The position numbers and the translations under genes are program-made. A stretch of 13,246 nt of DNA, taken from assembly GCA_947460065.1 (NCBI GenBank), contig CANHGF010000028.1, positions 1-13,246 on the forward strand. The letters run 5' to 3'. Shown piece after piece: positions 1 to 7,408 of the stretch (within the stretch, counting starts at the first letter, position 1; each line of letters begins with the position of its first letter). This DNA is from Comamonadaceae bacterium. GTDB lineage: Bacteria; Pseudomonadota; Gammaproteobacteria; Burkholderiales; Burkholderiaceae_C. The notes under the pieces are model-generated. The model was given only the letters and a program-made list of their open reading frames with translations. It was not told where the DNA came from and ran no database searches.

Positions 1-554
1 AGCGGGAGATCTGCCACAGCGTCCGGGTCGTCTTTGGACAGCGCGATGTAGCCCCCCCAGGACGCGGCCGCCCAATAGGCCAGTCCCACTTCCTCGTTGC
101 GCAGCTTAGGCAATGGCCCGGCTTTGGCCTGCTTGAATGCCTGCACCAGAGCGGGGTTGGACAGGGCCAGGGCAGCCATGGCGTGCCGGTGGGCGCGCAG
201 GTAAAGCCGGCGTGCCCGCTGGTTGAGTCGGTGCGCGGCCTGGGGCGCAGAGGCCAGCAGACGCTCGGCCTCAAAGGCCACGAAGGCATAGGCGTACTGC
301 GTCAACCCTGAGGCCACCGATTCGGCCAGCGGCAAATGGCCCGGCGTCTGCCGCAGCAAAGCCTCAGACGCCTTCAGATAAAAAGCGCTCGCTTCGCGGG
401 CCAGGCCGATGTCGTCCTCTTCGGCTTGCCCCTGTGCCGTCCACGCATCGGCGGCCTGGTTCAAGAAAAATTGACGCGGCGAGCAGGCTGCCAGCAGCCC
501 GACCAGCAGCAGCACGGCGATGCTTCGACGAGAAATCACGGGGCCTCTGATCAT
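1..554 (-). CDS. TatT-type TRAP transporter-associated lipoprotein (partial, 3' end outside window)
   Basis: The first ~184 codons are present and the rest lies beyond the left edge. The N-terminus has a basic stretch (ISRR), a hydrophobic core (AVLLLVGLLA) and a lipobox (LLAAC) with Cys at about residue 24, so an exported lipoprotein is expected. The mature part is helical and Ala/Leu-rich and matches my recollection of the TatT family: acidic EEDD early, then SAFYLKASEALL, LAESVASGLTQYAYAFVAFEAERL and RARRLYLRAHRHAM. TatT is a TPR-like periplasmic lipoprotein that pairs with the DctP binding protein of some TRAP uptake systems, so dctP/Q/M genes may lie to the left. Two starts are possible. 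The ATG at 554 has no clear Shine-Dalgarno. The in-frame GTG at 539 has AGAGG just upstream and still leaves a complete signal peptide. Family call is from motif recall, not a search. Confidence 0.8.
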   Translation of the reverse strand, partial: MIRGPVISRRSIAVLLLVGLLAACSPRQFFLNQAADAWTAQGQAEEDDIGLAREASAFYLKASEALLRQTPGHLPLAESVASGLTQYAYAFVAFEAERLLASAPQAAHRLNQRARRLYLRAHRHAMAALALSNPALVQAFKQAKAGPLPKLRNEEVGLAYWAAASWGGYIALSKDDPDAVADLP

Positions 555-850
555 GAGCGTGGGGGGTGACTGAATGGGAGGAGGTACACCTGTGCCGGTG
601 CTTGCTGGATTCGAGTGGTACTCCGATGACTTTATGTCGATCGCATGAAAAACTCGTGACACCAGTCACCCCAGTGCTTGCAGCACCGTGACATTCGACC
701 CCGCGCAGGTGAGCCAGCCCCCCGGGGCGCTGTGAGCGGGCATGGGCAAGCTGCGCCAATGGGTCGGCCTAGGCGGGTTGCCTGACTGCCACGGACTTGT
801 CATGGCTGGCCGCTAGTCTGGATCCCATCATCCAGCTTGGAAGATCGCTC
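555..850. other. Intergenic region between divergent lipoprotein gene and decayed phosphoesterase gene
   Basis: About 296 bases separate the minus-strand lipoprotein gene from the plus-strand remnant. No convincing coding frame is seen; the short open frames here look like shadows or accidental high-GC frames. Promoters for both flanking genes are expected but no clear -35/-10 pair stands out. A small perfect dyad GTGAC-acca-GTCAC lies at 656-669 and could bind a regulator, but such short dyads also occur by chance. Confidence 0.5.
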
Positions 851-1385
851 ATGCTGCCCCCGGCCCAGTTCATCCCTACCGCCTTGCGCTGTGTCGCCGC
901 TTTGGCTTTGGTCCTGTCCGCGGCTATGGCAAGGGCTCAAAGCTTCGAATTTGTGGCCATGGGGGATTTGCCTTATGGCGATGCGGCCAAAGTTGGAGCG
1001 CCTTATCGCGCCCTGATTGAAGGTATCAACCGCGTTCGCCCAGGCCCAGCAAAGCAGGGCTCAGGCCCTGGTGATCGCCATGCACGGGGATCCGCTGGAG
1101 TCCAAAACGCTCAGGGATGATTTCCCAACCCATTCGGGGTTCAGAACCAGCATTGGGCAAACCCTGCTACCGCTGGCCGCCGCCGCCGGCATTCCCGTCC
1201 TGCTCATCCATGGCGACACCCACCTGTTTCGCTTCGATCAGCCTTTCAGTCTGAACAGGTCCCCGATTCCCAATTTATCCCGCCTCATCGTGCCTGGCGC
1301 CAACGACATGCGTGCGGTACGTGTGGGGGTCGAGCCCGGCAGCGCACAGCCCTGGAGCGTGCGTCTGTTGCAGTCCAGGCCTTGA
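851..1385 (+). pseudogene. Decayed metallophosphoesterase-like secreted protein (internal deletion plus frameshift)
   Basis: Two partial frames read as the two ends of one protein. From ATG 851 (GGAAG upstream) comes a signal peptide (hydrophobic core ALALVLSAAM, cleavage near ARAQS), then FEFVAMGDLPYGD and YRALIEGINRVRP, like the start of exported metallophosphoesterase-like proteins. At about 1031-1045 the homology moves to another frame, which gives FAQAQQSRAQALVIAMHGDP, later IPVLLIHGDTHLFRFDQPF, and ends at 1385. The middle, which should carry the GD and GDN metal-binding motifs, is missing; I estimate 150-190 residues lost. The first frame stops at 1120 after about 25 meaningless residues. 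The shared string around GCGTTCGCC fits a deletion between short direct repeats, but the ancestral sequence cannot be seen. Phosphatase activity is very unlikely. A sequencing error would not remove so much sequence. Confidence 0.8.
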
Positions 1386-1425
1386 GACCGCGCCGCGCAC
1401 CGAATGCCCTGGCGCGCCCGGCTGT

Positions 1426-1468
1426 CGATCAGATTCAGCGCCAGTGGGCCTGGCGCTGAATCTGATCG
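1426..1468. terminator. Perfect 19-bp inverted repeat between convergent units (candidate bidirectional terminator)
   Basis: The arm CGATCAGATTCAGCGCCAG (1426-1444) is followed by a 5-nt loop, TGGGC, and its exact reverse complement (1450-1468). It lies 40 nt after the plus-strand remnant and 23 nt beyond the thiolase stop on the minus strand, where both units need to end. There is no T-tract on either side, so it is not a textbook intrinsic terminator. It may stop transcription in both directions, protect the operon mRNA 3' end, or be one copy of a dispersed repeat. Confidence 0.65.
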
Positions 1469-1491
1469 TGAGAGGCGGGTGCTTTGGCCCC

Positions 1492-2676
1492 TCAGGCGAC
1501 TTCAAACAGGCCCGCCGCACCCATGCCGCCGCCCACGCACATGGTCACCACCACATACTTCACACCACGGCGCCGGCCCTCGATCAGCGCGTGGCCGACC
1601 AGGCGGGCGCCGGTCATGCCGTAGGGGTGGCCGATGGAAATGCCGCCGCCGTTGACGTTGTAGCGTTCGGGGTCTATGCCCAGGTGGTCGCGGCAGTAGA
1701 GGGCCTGGCAGGCAAAGGCTTCGTTGAGCTCCCACAGGCCGATGTCCCCGATGCGCAGGCCATGGAGCTTGAGCAGCTTGGGGATGGCGTAGATCGGCCC
1801 TATGCCCATTTCCTCCGGCGCGCAGCCGGCCACGGCCATGCCGCGATAGACCCCCAGCGGCGTCAGGCCGCGCCGCGCCGCCAGCCCAGCTTCCATGATG
1901 ACGCAGGCCGAGGCCCCGTCAGACAGCTGGCTGGCATTGCCGGCGGTCACCACGCCACCGTCGATCACTGGCTTCAAAGACGCCAGGCCTTCGAGCGTGG
2001 TGTCCGCGCGGTTGCTCTCGTCACGATCGAGCGTCACCTGCCGCAGGCTGATGGCGCCGCTGGCCTTGTCGGCCAGCGCCATGGTGGTGGTGATCGGCAC
2101 GATTTCTTCGTCAAAGCGGCCTAAGGCCTGCGCTTGCGCGGTGCGGCGCTGAGATTCCAGCGCATACGCGTCCTGCGCCTGGCGACTGATGCCGTACTTG
2201 CGGGCCATAAATTCGGCGGTCTGCAGCATCGGCATATAGGCATTGGGGGCCAGACGCTCGACCGCTGGGTCGCGGCTGGCGGTGACCGCGTCGAAATACG
2301 GCTTTTGCACCGCGGTGATGTTTTCCTGGCCGCCGGCCACGACGATCTGCATGCCGTCGACCATGACCTGCTTGGCGGCGGTGGCGATCGCCATCAGCCC
2401 TGATGCGCATTGCCGGTCCATGGTTTGGGCCGCGACCGAAGCCGGCAGGCCTGCTGCGAGCACGCCGTTGCGGGCGACGTTCATCCCGGCGGTGCCAGTG
2501 GCCAGCACGGTGCCGATCACCACGTCGTCGACCTCGCCGCCTTCGATCTTGGCGCGCTCGACCGCGTGCCCCATCACATGGCCGAGCAAGCTGGGCGAGG
2601 GGGTGTGGTTCAGCGAGCCTTTATAGGCGCGGCCTATGCCGGTGCGCGCGGTCGAGACGATGACGGCTTCTTTCAT
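1492..2676 (-). CDS. Acetyl-CoA C-acyltransferase (thiolase)
   Basis: This 394-aa protein has the usual length of a biosynthetic/degradative thiolase. Thiolases cleave 3-ketoacyl-CoA with free CoA, or run the reverse condensation. All catalytic elements are visible: the nucleophilic Cys90 in MDRQCASGL, the NEAFA motif in [13 protein letters not shown], His350 in [14 protein letters not shown], and the second Cys380 in [17 protein letters not shown]. The start [20 protein letters not shown] is typical of the family. The start codon overlaps the stop of the upstream bifunctional enzyme gene in an ATGA, so translation is probably coupled. As the last gene of the operon it fits the final thiolytic step of a beta-oxidation-like route. 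Substrate chain length or branching cannot be told from sequence; a role in acetoacetyl-CoA or beta-ketoadipyl-CoA cleavage is also possible. Confidence 0.93.
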   Translation of the reverse strand: MKEAVIVSTARTGIGRAYKGSLNHTPSPSLLGHVMGHAVERAKIEGGEVDDVVIGTVLATGTAGMNVARNGVLAAGLPASVAAQTMDRQCASGLMAIATAAKQVMVDGMQIVVAGGQENITAVQKPYFDAVTASRDPAVERLAPNAYMPMLQTAEFMARKYGISRQAQDAYALESQRRTAQAQALGRFDEEIVPITTTMALADKASGAISLRQVTLDRDESNRADTTLEGLASLKPVIDGGVVTAGNASQLSDGASACVIMEAGLAARRGLTPLGVYRGMAVAGCAPEEMGIGPIYAIPKLLKLHGLRIGDIGLWELNEAFACQALYCRDHLGIDPERYNVNGGGISIGHPYGMTGARLVGHALIEGRRRGVKYVVVTMCVGGGMGAAGLFEVA

Positions 2677-4781
2677 GCGGGGGCTTTCCAGTCAGACAGG
2701 CGGCGGCCTTGCTCGGCCAGCGATTGAAGCAGCGGCGACACGTTCCAGTAGCCGTAGGCATTGCCGCGGGTCTGTGCATAGTGCGCCAACCTTTGCACAA
2801 TGTGCGGCAGGCCGATTTCATCGGCCATGAAGATCGGCCCGCCGACATGGTCGGGAAAGCCGTAGCCGGCGGTCCAGACCACATCGATGTCACCCGGCCG
2901 GTAGGCAATGCCTTCTTCGAGAATCCGCGCGCCTTCGTTGATCAGCGGATACAGGAGCCGCTCGGTGATTTCTGCCCGGCTGATGTCCTTGCGGCGGACG
3001 ATGCCGTGGGCTTGCGCCAGCTCTTGCGCCAGCACCTCCACCGCCGGGTTGGGCAAGGCCTGGCGTCCCTCGTAGCGGTAATAGCCCAGCCCGGTCTTCT
3101 GGCCGAACTGCCCTTGCTCGAAGAGCTTTCGGACCAGCGCTCGGTAACTGGCGTCAGGCGGCAGGCCGCCTGCCTTGCCATATTCGATGACGGTCTTGGC
3201 GCCCACGTCGATGCCGGCCAGGTCGAGCATGCGGCAGGGCCCCATCGCCATGCCCAGGCCCTCAAGCGCCGCATCCACATCTGAAGGCGCCGCGCCCTCC
3301 ATGATCAGGAATTCGGCCTCGCGCATGTACACCTCTGCCATGCGGTTGCCGATAAAGCCATAGCACACGCCCGAGACCACCGCCACCTTGCCGATGGTGC
3401 GTGCCAGTTGCATGGCGGTGGCGAGCACTGCCGGGTCGGTCTGCGCGCCGCGCACCACCTCCAGCAGCTTCATGACATGGGCGGGGCTGAAAAAATGCAT
3501 GCCCACCACGTCCTGCGGCCGGCCGGTGGCCATCGCCAGGGCATCGACATTGAGCGTGGAGGTGTTGGTGGCGATGATGGCGCTGGGCTTGCAGATCGCG
3601 CCTAAGCGGGCACAGACCTGTTTCTTGAGGGCCATGTCCTCGAACACCGCTTCGATGACCAGATCGCAATTGGCAAGAGCGCTCTCATGGACGGCGCCGC
3701 TGAGCAGCCCCATGCGCTGCTCCAACACGGTCGCTGTCAGCCGTCCCTTGGCCACATTGGCCTGGTAGATCTGGCGTATGGCTGCCTCAGCCGCTTCCAG
3801 CGCCTGCGCGCTTTGTTCGATCAGCAGCACCGGCAGGCCGACGTTGAGGAAGTTGATGGCGATGCCGCGGCCCATGGTGCCGGCGCCGAGCACGCCCACC
3901 TGCTGGATCGATCGCAGCACCAGGTCTTTCGCAAGACCTGGCACGCGGCCGGCCTGCCGCTGGGCGAAGAACAGATGCCGCAGCGCGCGTGACTGCGGCG
4001 ATGCGCGCAGCGCCTCGAACAGCCTGGCCTCAATCGCCTCGCCCTGTGTGAAGGGCAGGCTGGCGGCTTGCACCGCTTCTACGATGGCCGAAAGAGCGGG
4101 ATAGAAACGGCCTTTTCGCTGAGCCTGCTGAGCGGCCTGCTGCTCCTGGCTGGTATCGCCGGCGGGCAGGCTGCGCGCGCTGGTCGGCCGCACGGGTGCC
4201 TGGCTATCGATCAGCGATTGCGCGTATTTCAAACCCGCAGCCTCGGGCTCTTCGCCAGCGACCGCATCAATCAGCCCCCAGTCCTGCGCTTGCGCGGCGC
4301 TGATGCTTTGGCCGTCTGCAATCATGCTCAGAGCCCGCTCGGTGCCGATCAAACGCGGCAGGCGCTGGGTGCCCAGCGAGCCTGGCAGCAAGCCCAGCTT
4401 GACCTCAGGGAAACCCAACTGTGTGCGGGTGTGCGCGATCCTGTAATGCGCCGCCAGTGCCAGCTCCATGCCGCCGCCCAGAGCTGTTCCGTGCAGGGCG
4501 GCGACCACCGGACGGTCCAGCGCCTCGATGCGCGCCAGCACCGCGTTATAGGGCAGCGCCGAGAAATCGGGCGCATCAAAGGCGGTGATGTCGCCGCCGG
4601 CCACGAAGGTGCGGCCCGCACAGGCGATCACCAGCGCCTTGGCATCGGCATCGTTTGCGAAGGCCTGGACGGCCTGGCTCAAGCCCTCAATCACCGCTTG
4701 TGACAAGGCGTTGACGGGCGGGTTATTGATGCGCAGCAGCGCCACCGCGCCGTCGCGTGTGTAGGCGACGGTGGGGTTCAT
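2673..4781 (-). CDS. Bifunctional enoyl-CoA hydratase / 3-hydroxyacyl-CoA dehydrogenase
   Basis: The 702-aa protein is a two-enzyme fusion like FadB, FadJ and peroxisomal L-bifunctional enzyme. The N-terminal crotonase part (about 1-190) holds the oxyanion motif [13 protein letters not shown] and both expected acids, Glu106 (GGGME) and Glu126 (GFPEVKLG). After a Q-rich linker, the dehydrogenase part starts near 294 with the Rossmann motif [12 protein letters not shown] (GAGTMG at about 299-304). Catalytic elements follow: IIATNTSTL, His429 in GMHFFSPAH and the Glu in KLLEVVRG. Two C-terminal 3HCDH domains complete it. It should hydrate trans-2-enoyl-CoA and oxidise the 3-hydroxyacyl-CoA with NAD+. 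I chose the ATG at 4781 ([11 protein letters not shown]) because it forms an ATGA overlap with the upstream stop; an ATG five codons earlier lacks this. Its stop overlaps the thiolase start in the same way. Confidence 0.93.
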   Translation of the reverse strand: MNPTVAYTRDGAVALLRINNPPVNALSQAVIEGLSQAVQAFANDADAKALVIACAGRTFVAGGDITAFDAPDFSALPYNAVLARIEALDRPVVAALHGTALGGGMELALAAHYRIAHTRTQLGFPEVKLGLLPGSLGTQRLPRLIGTERALSMIADGQSISAAQAQDWGLIDAVAGEEPEAAGLKYAQSLIDSQAPVRPTSARSLPAGDTSQEQQAAQQAQRKGRFYPALSAIVEAVQAASLPFTQGEAIEARLFEALRASPQSRALRHLFFAQRQAGRVPGLAKDLVLRSIQQVGVLGAGTMGRGIAINFLNVGLPVLLIEQSAQALEAAEAAIRQIYQANVAKGRLTATVLEQRMGLLSGAVHESALANCDLVIEAVFEDMALKKQVCARLGAICKPSAIIATNTSTLNVDALAMATGRPQDVVGMHFFSPAHVMKLLEVVRGAQTDPAVLATAMQLARTIGKVAVVSGVCYGFIGNRMAEVYMREAEFLIMEGAAPSDVDAALEGLGMAMGPCRMLDLAGIDVGAKTVIEYGKAGGLPPDASYRALVRKLFEQGQFGQKTGLGYYRYEGRQALPNPAVEVLAQELAQAHGIVRRKDISRAEITERLLYPLINEGARILEEGIAYRPGDIDVVWTAGYGFPDHVGGPIFMADEIGLPHIVQRLAHYAQTRGNAYGYWNVSPLLQSLAEQGRRLSDWKAPA

Positions 4782-5242
4782 GGCGCCGGCCTGCACTTCA
4801 TCAGGCGCAGCGGTTGGTAGATCAGCACGACCTTGCCGGCTTGGTTCTTGACCGTGTTGCGGGTGCGAACCAGGGCCTTGTCGCCGGCCGATGTCAGCCG
4901 CGATTCAATCACCTCGCAGTCCACGTAGACGGTGTCGCCCACCTGAATCGGTCCCTTCACATCCATCTCGGTGTGCAGGAAGGCCTGGCCCGTTCGCTCC
5001 ATGGAGGGCAGCACCAGACCTTCGGCGACAGCCATCACCATGATGGCCGGGACCGGCCGACCCACGATGGCATTGCCGCCGCGGTCGTCGAGGTTGGTAA
5101 AGAGCTCTTCGGTGAACCAGGTCAGGTTGACGTAGGCGGCCAGATCGGCCTCGAAGAGGGTGCGACCGGCACTGTGCCAGCGCGTGCCCACCGGCAGGTC
5201 TTCATAAAACAGGCCTCGGCTCAGGCGCCCCAGATCCTTCAT
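4778..5242 (-). CDS. MaoC-like hot-dog domain protein lacking the usual catalytic dyad
   Basis: This 154-aa protein has the layout of a single-domain MaoC-like (hot-dog) acyl-CoA dehydratase: FYEDLPVGTRW near the start, an EADLAAYVNLT helix, GRPVPAIMVMAVAEGLV, and the VKGPIQVGDTVYVDCEVIESR strand pair. The start is ATG 5242, with AGAAGGA 7 nt upstream; the longer open frame reaching 5551 lies inside the dehydrogenase gene. Classical R-hydratases carry S/TGDxNPxH with catalytic Asp and His. Here residues 39-50 read NLTWFTEELFTN, with neither. The protein may be a divergent hydratase, a binding or accessory partner, or have another thioester activity. The same operon already encodes a complete crotonase-type hydratase, so its role is probably not the standard hydration step. 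Confidence 0.82.
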   Translation of the reverse strand: MKDLGRLSRGLFYEDLPVGTRWHSAGRTLFEADLAAYVNLTWFTEELFTNLDDRGGNAIVGRPVPAIMVMAVAEGLVLPSMERTGQAFLHTEMDVKGPIQVGDTVYVDCEVIESRLTSAGDKALVRTRNTVKNQAGKVVLIYQPLRLMKCRPAP

Positions 5243-5256
5243 GGCGGGTCCTTCTC

Positions 5257-6423
5257 TCAGTAGGATTTTGGAAGGCCCAGAACCTTCTCTGCGATGTAGC
5301 ACATGATGAGCTGTATGCTGATGGGCGCAATGCGCAGCAGCATGGCCTCGCGGAAATAGCGCTCCACGTGGTATTCCTTGGCGTAGCCAAAACCGCCGTG
5401 GGTCAGGATGGCTTGTTCGCAGGCTTTGAAGCCGGCCTCGCCCGCCAGGTATTTGGCCGCATTCGACTCGGCCCCGCATTCCATGCCCTGGTCGTAGCGC
5501 CAGGCCGCGTTCATGACCATCAGGTTGGCTGCTTCGAGTTCCATCCAGCATTTAGCCAGCGGGTGTTGCACGCCCTGGTTCTTGCCGATGGGTCGGTCGA
5601 ACACGATGCGTTCATTGGCGTAGGCTGCCGCACGCTTGAGGGCGACCCGCCCCAGGCCGATGGCGGCGGCCGCAGCCAGGGCGCGCTCCGGGTTCATGCC
5701 GTGCAGGATGTTGCGAAAACCTTCGCCTTCCTTGCCGATCAGGTCGACAGCGGGGACCGGCAGGTTTTCGATGAACAGTTCGTTGGAGTCGACCGCCTTG
5801 CGGCCGAGCTTTTCAATCTCGCGCACGTCCACATAGCGCCGGTCGAGGTCGGTGTAGAACAGGCTCAGGCCATCGGTGGGTTTTTTGACCTGATCGAGCG
5901 GCGTGGTGCGCGCCAGCAGTAACATTTTCTCGGTCACCTGCGCGGTGGTGATCCAGACCTTGCGGCCTGTCACATAGTAGGTATCGCCTTCCTTGCGGGC
6001 GAAGGTCTTGAGCTGGGTGGTGTTCAAGCCGGTGTTGGGCTCGGTGACGGCGAAACAGGCTTTTTCCTTGCCGGCGATCAGCGGCGGCAGCATGCGCTGC
6101 TTTTGCGCATCGGTGCCGAACTTGACCACCGGGTTGAGGCCGAAGATGTTCATGTGTATGGCCGACACGCCGCTCAGGCCGGCGCCCGATTCGCTGATGG
6201 CCTGGACCAGCAAGGCGGCCTCCTGTATGCCCAGCCCGGCGCCGCCATACTCCGGCGGCATGCAGATGCCCAGCCAGCCGGCTTCGGCGATGGCCGCGTG
6301 AAAGTCGAGCGGGAAGCCGCCGTGGCGGTCCTTCTCCAACCAGTAAGCGGCGTCGAACTTTTCGCAGGTGCGCAGCACCGCCTCTCGGATCGATTGTTGT
6401 TCTGGGCTTAAGCTGAAATCCAT
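5257..6423 (-). CDS. Acyl-CoA dehydrogenase, FAD-dependent
   Basis: The 388-aa protein has the normal acyl-CoA dehydrogenase length and domain order: helical N-terminal domain (MDFSLSPEQQSIREAV), beta domain with CFAVTEPNTGLNTTQLKTFA and GRKVWITTAQV for FAD/substrate contacts, and a C-terminal helical domain (FDRPIGKNQGVQHPLAKC, ILTHGGFGYAKEYHVERYFREA). It oxidises an acyl-CoA to the 2-enoyl-CoA and passes electrons to electron-transfer flavoprotein, which is not in the window. The common catalytic Glu of YEGTSEIQ is absent: that segment reads RIAPISIQLIM. Instead Glu246 in GMNPERALAAAAAIGLG sits where isovaleryl-CoA and long-chain acyl-CoA dehydrogenases keep their base. I chose ATG 6423 because AGGA overlapping the upstream Bug stop codon lies 8 nt before it and MDFSLSPEQQ is a typical start. 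Its stop is 14 nt before the MaoC-like gene. Confidence 0.92.
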   Translation of the reverse strand: MDFSLSPEQQSIREAVLRTCEKFDAAYWLEKDRHGGFPLDFHAAIAEAGWLGICMPPEYGGAGLGIQEAALLVQAISESGAGLSGVSAIHMNIFGLNPVVKFGTDAQKQRMLPPLIAGKEKACFAVTEPNTGLNTTQLKTFARKEGDTYYVTGRKVWITTAQVTEKMLLLARTTPLDQVKKPTDGLSLFYTDLDRRYVDVREIEKLGRKAVDSNELFIENLPVPAVDLIGKEGEGFRNILHGMNPERALAAAAAIGLGRVALKRAAAYANERIVFDRPIGKNQGVQHPLAKCWMELEAANLMVMNAAWRYDQGMECGAESNAAKYLAGEAGFKACEQAILTHGGFGYAKEYHVERYFREAMLLRIAPISIQLIMCYIAEKVLGLPKSY

Positions 6424-6433
6424 GGTCTTGTTC

Positions 6434-7408
6434 CTAGCTGTCGAGCTTGATGCCGGCGTCGTCGACGGCCTTTTTATAGGCAGCCAATTGCTCGGCGATG
6501 AAGGCGCCGTAGCGCTGCGGGGTGCTGGCAATGATGTAGGCGCCCTGGTTGGCCAGCGAGCCTTTGAGCTCCGGGTTGTTCATGGCCCGGCCTATTTCTT
6601 CGGCCAGTCTGGCCACCACCGCCTGCGGTGTGCCGGCCGGCGCCATCACGCCCTGCCAGGCCGCCATGTCGAAGTTGGCCGCGCCGCTTTCGGCCATGGT
6701 GGGCACATTGGGCAGGGCCGGCGAGCGCTGGGCCGAGGTAACGAACAGGGGCTTGATGCGGCCGCCTTTGATCAGCGTCATCGGTGAGTTGACCGAGTCG
6801 AACTGGAAGTGGGTGGCGCCGCTGAGCATGCCCTGCAAGGCCTCGCTGCTGCCCTTGTAGGGGGTGTGGACGGCTGACAGGGCGTTGGCCTTGAGGATCA
6901 TGGCCGGCACCACATGGGCCAGGTTGCCGGGCCCTGGGCTGCCATAGTTGTACTTGCCCGGGTTGGCCCGCACCCTTGCCACCCAGTCGCGGTAGCCCTC
7001 GGCAGGAAAGTCGCTGGGCACCACGCAGACCAGGGGCAGCGAGGCGGTGCCAGTGACCGGCGTCAATTCGGCCAGCGGCTCGACCACTTTCTTGGGGTAG
7101 AGCGCCGGGCTGAGCGCAAGCGACGAACTGTTGTACAGCAAGGTGCTGCCGTCGGCCTGTGCCCGCGCCACATGCATGGCCGCAATGTTGCCGTTGGCGC
7201 CCGGCCGGTTTTCAACGATCACCTGTTGCTTGAGCTGGTCGGACAGGCGCAGCGCCAACTGGCGCGCGACCAGGTCGTTCGGCCCTCCGGGCGCGAAGCC
7301 GACCACCAGGGTGATGGGTCGGCTGGGCAGATCGCTTTGCGCGCGTGTGCTGGCCGCGAGTGTGCCCAGGGTGGCTGCGATGGCGCTGCGGCGGTTGATC
7401 AGATTCAT
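6434..7408 (-). CDS. Bug family tripartite tricarboxylate transporter substrate-binding protein (operon copy)
   Basis: The 324-aa protein is a periplasmic solute-binding protein of the Bug (TctC) family. The N-terminus has NRRSAIAATLGTLAASTRAQS, a signal peptide whose twin Arg could suit Tat export, though Sec is also possible. Family ligand-loop motifs follow: VVGFAPGGPNDLVAR (about 35-49) and ENRPGANGNIAAMHVARA (about 67-84), then NYGSPGPGNLAHV and the C-terminal TPQRYGAFIAEQLAAYKKAV. Such proteins bind small carboxylates or other acids. ATG 7408 overlaps the CoA-transferase stop in an ATGA and has GGAGA upstream, so the open frame running further back to 8182 is not coding. Its place directly after a CoA-transferase suggests it captures the acid that enzyme activates. 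No TctA/TctB membrane partner is in the window. Confidence 0.93.
   Translation of the reverse strand: MNLINRRSAIAATLGTLAASTRAQSDLPSRPITLVVGFAPGGPNDLVARQLALRLSDQLKQQVIVENRPGANGNIAAMHVARAQADGSTLLYNSSSLALSPALYPKKVVEPLAELTPVTGTASLPLVCVVPSDFPAEGYRDWVARVRANPGKYNYGSPGPGNLAHVVPAMILKANALSAVHTPYKGSSEALQGMLSGATHFQFDSVNSPMTLIKGGRIKPLFVTSAQRSPALPNVPTMAESGAANFDMAAWQGVMAPAGTPQAVVARLAEEIGRAMNNPELKGSLANQGAYIIASTPQRYGAFIAEQLAAYKKAVDDAGIKLDS

Noticed and set aside
797..1120. Separate intact small secreted protein
   Set aside because: Only its first ~60 residues resemble a family; the rest is out-of-frame read of the downstream half, so it is better taken as part of the pseudogene.
1312..2124. 270-codon plus-strand frame across the phosphoesterase remnant and thiolase
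   Set aside because: It crosses the hairpin and runs antisense to the thiolase, with no family features.
5243..5551. N-terminal extension of the MaoC-like frame
   Set aside because: It overlaps the conserved C-terminus of the dehydrogenase in another frame; ATG 5242 has a good ribosome binding site and the family-like N-terminus.
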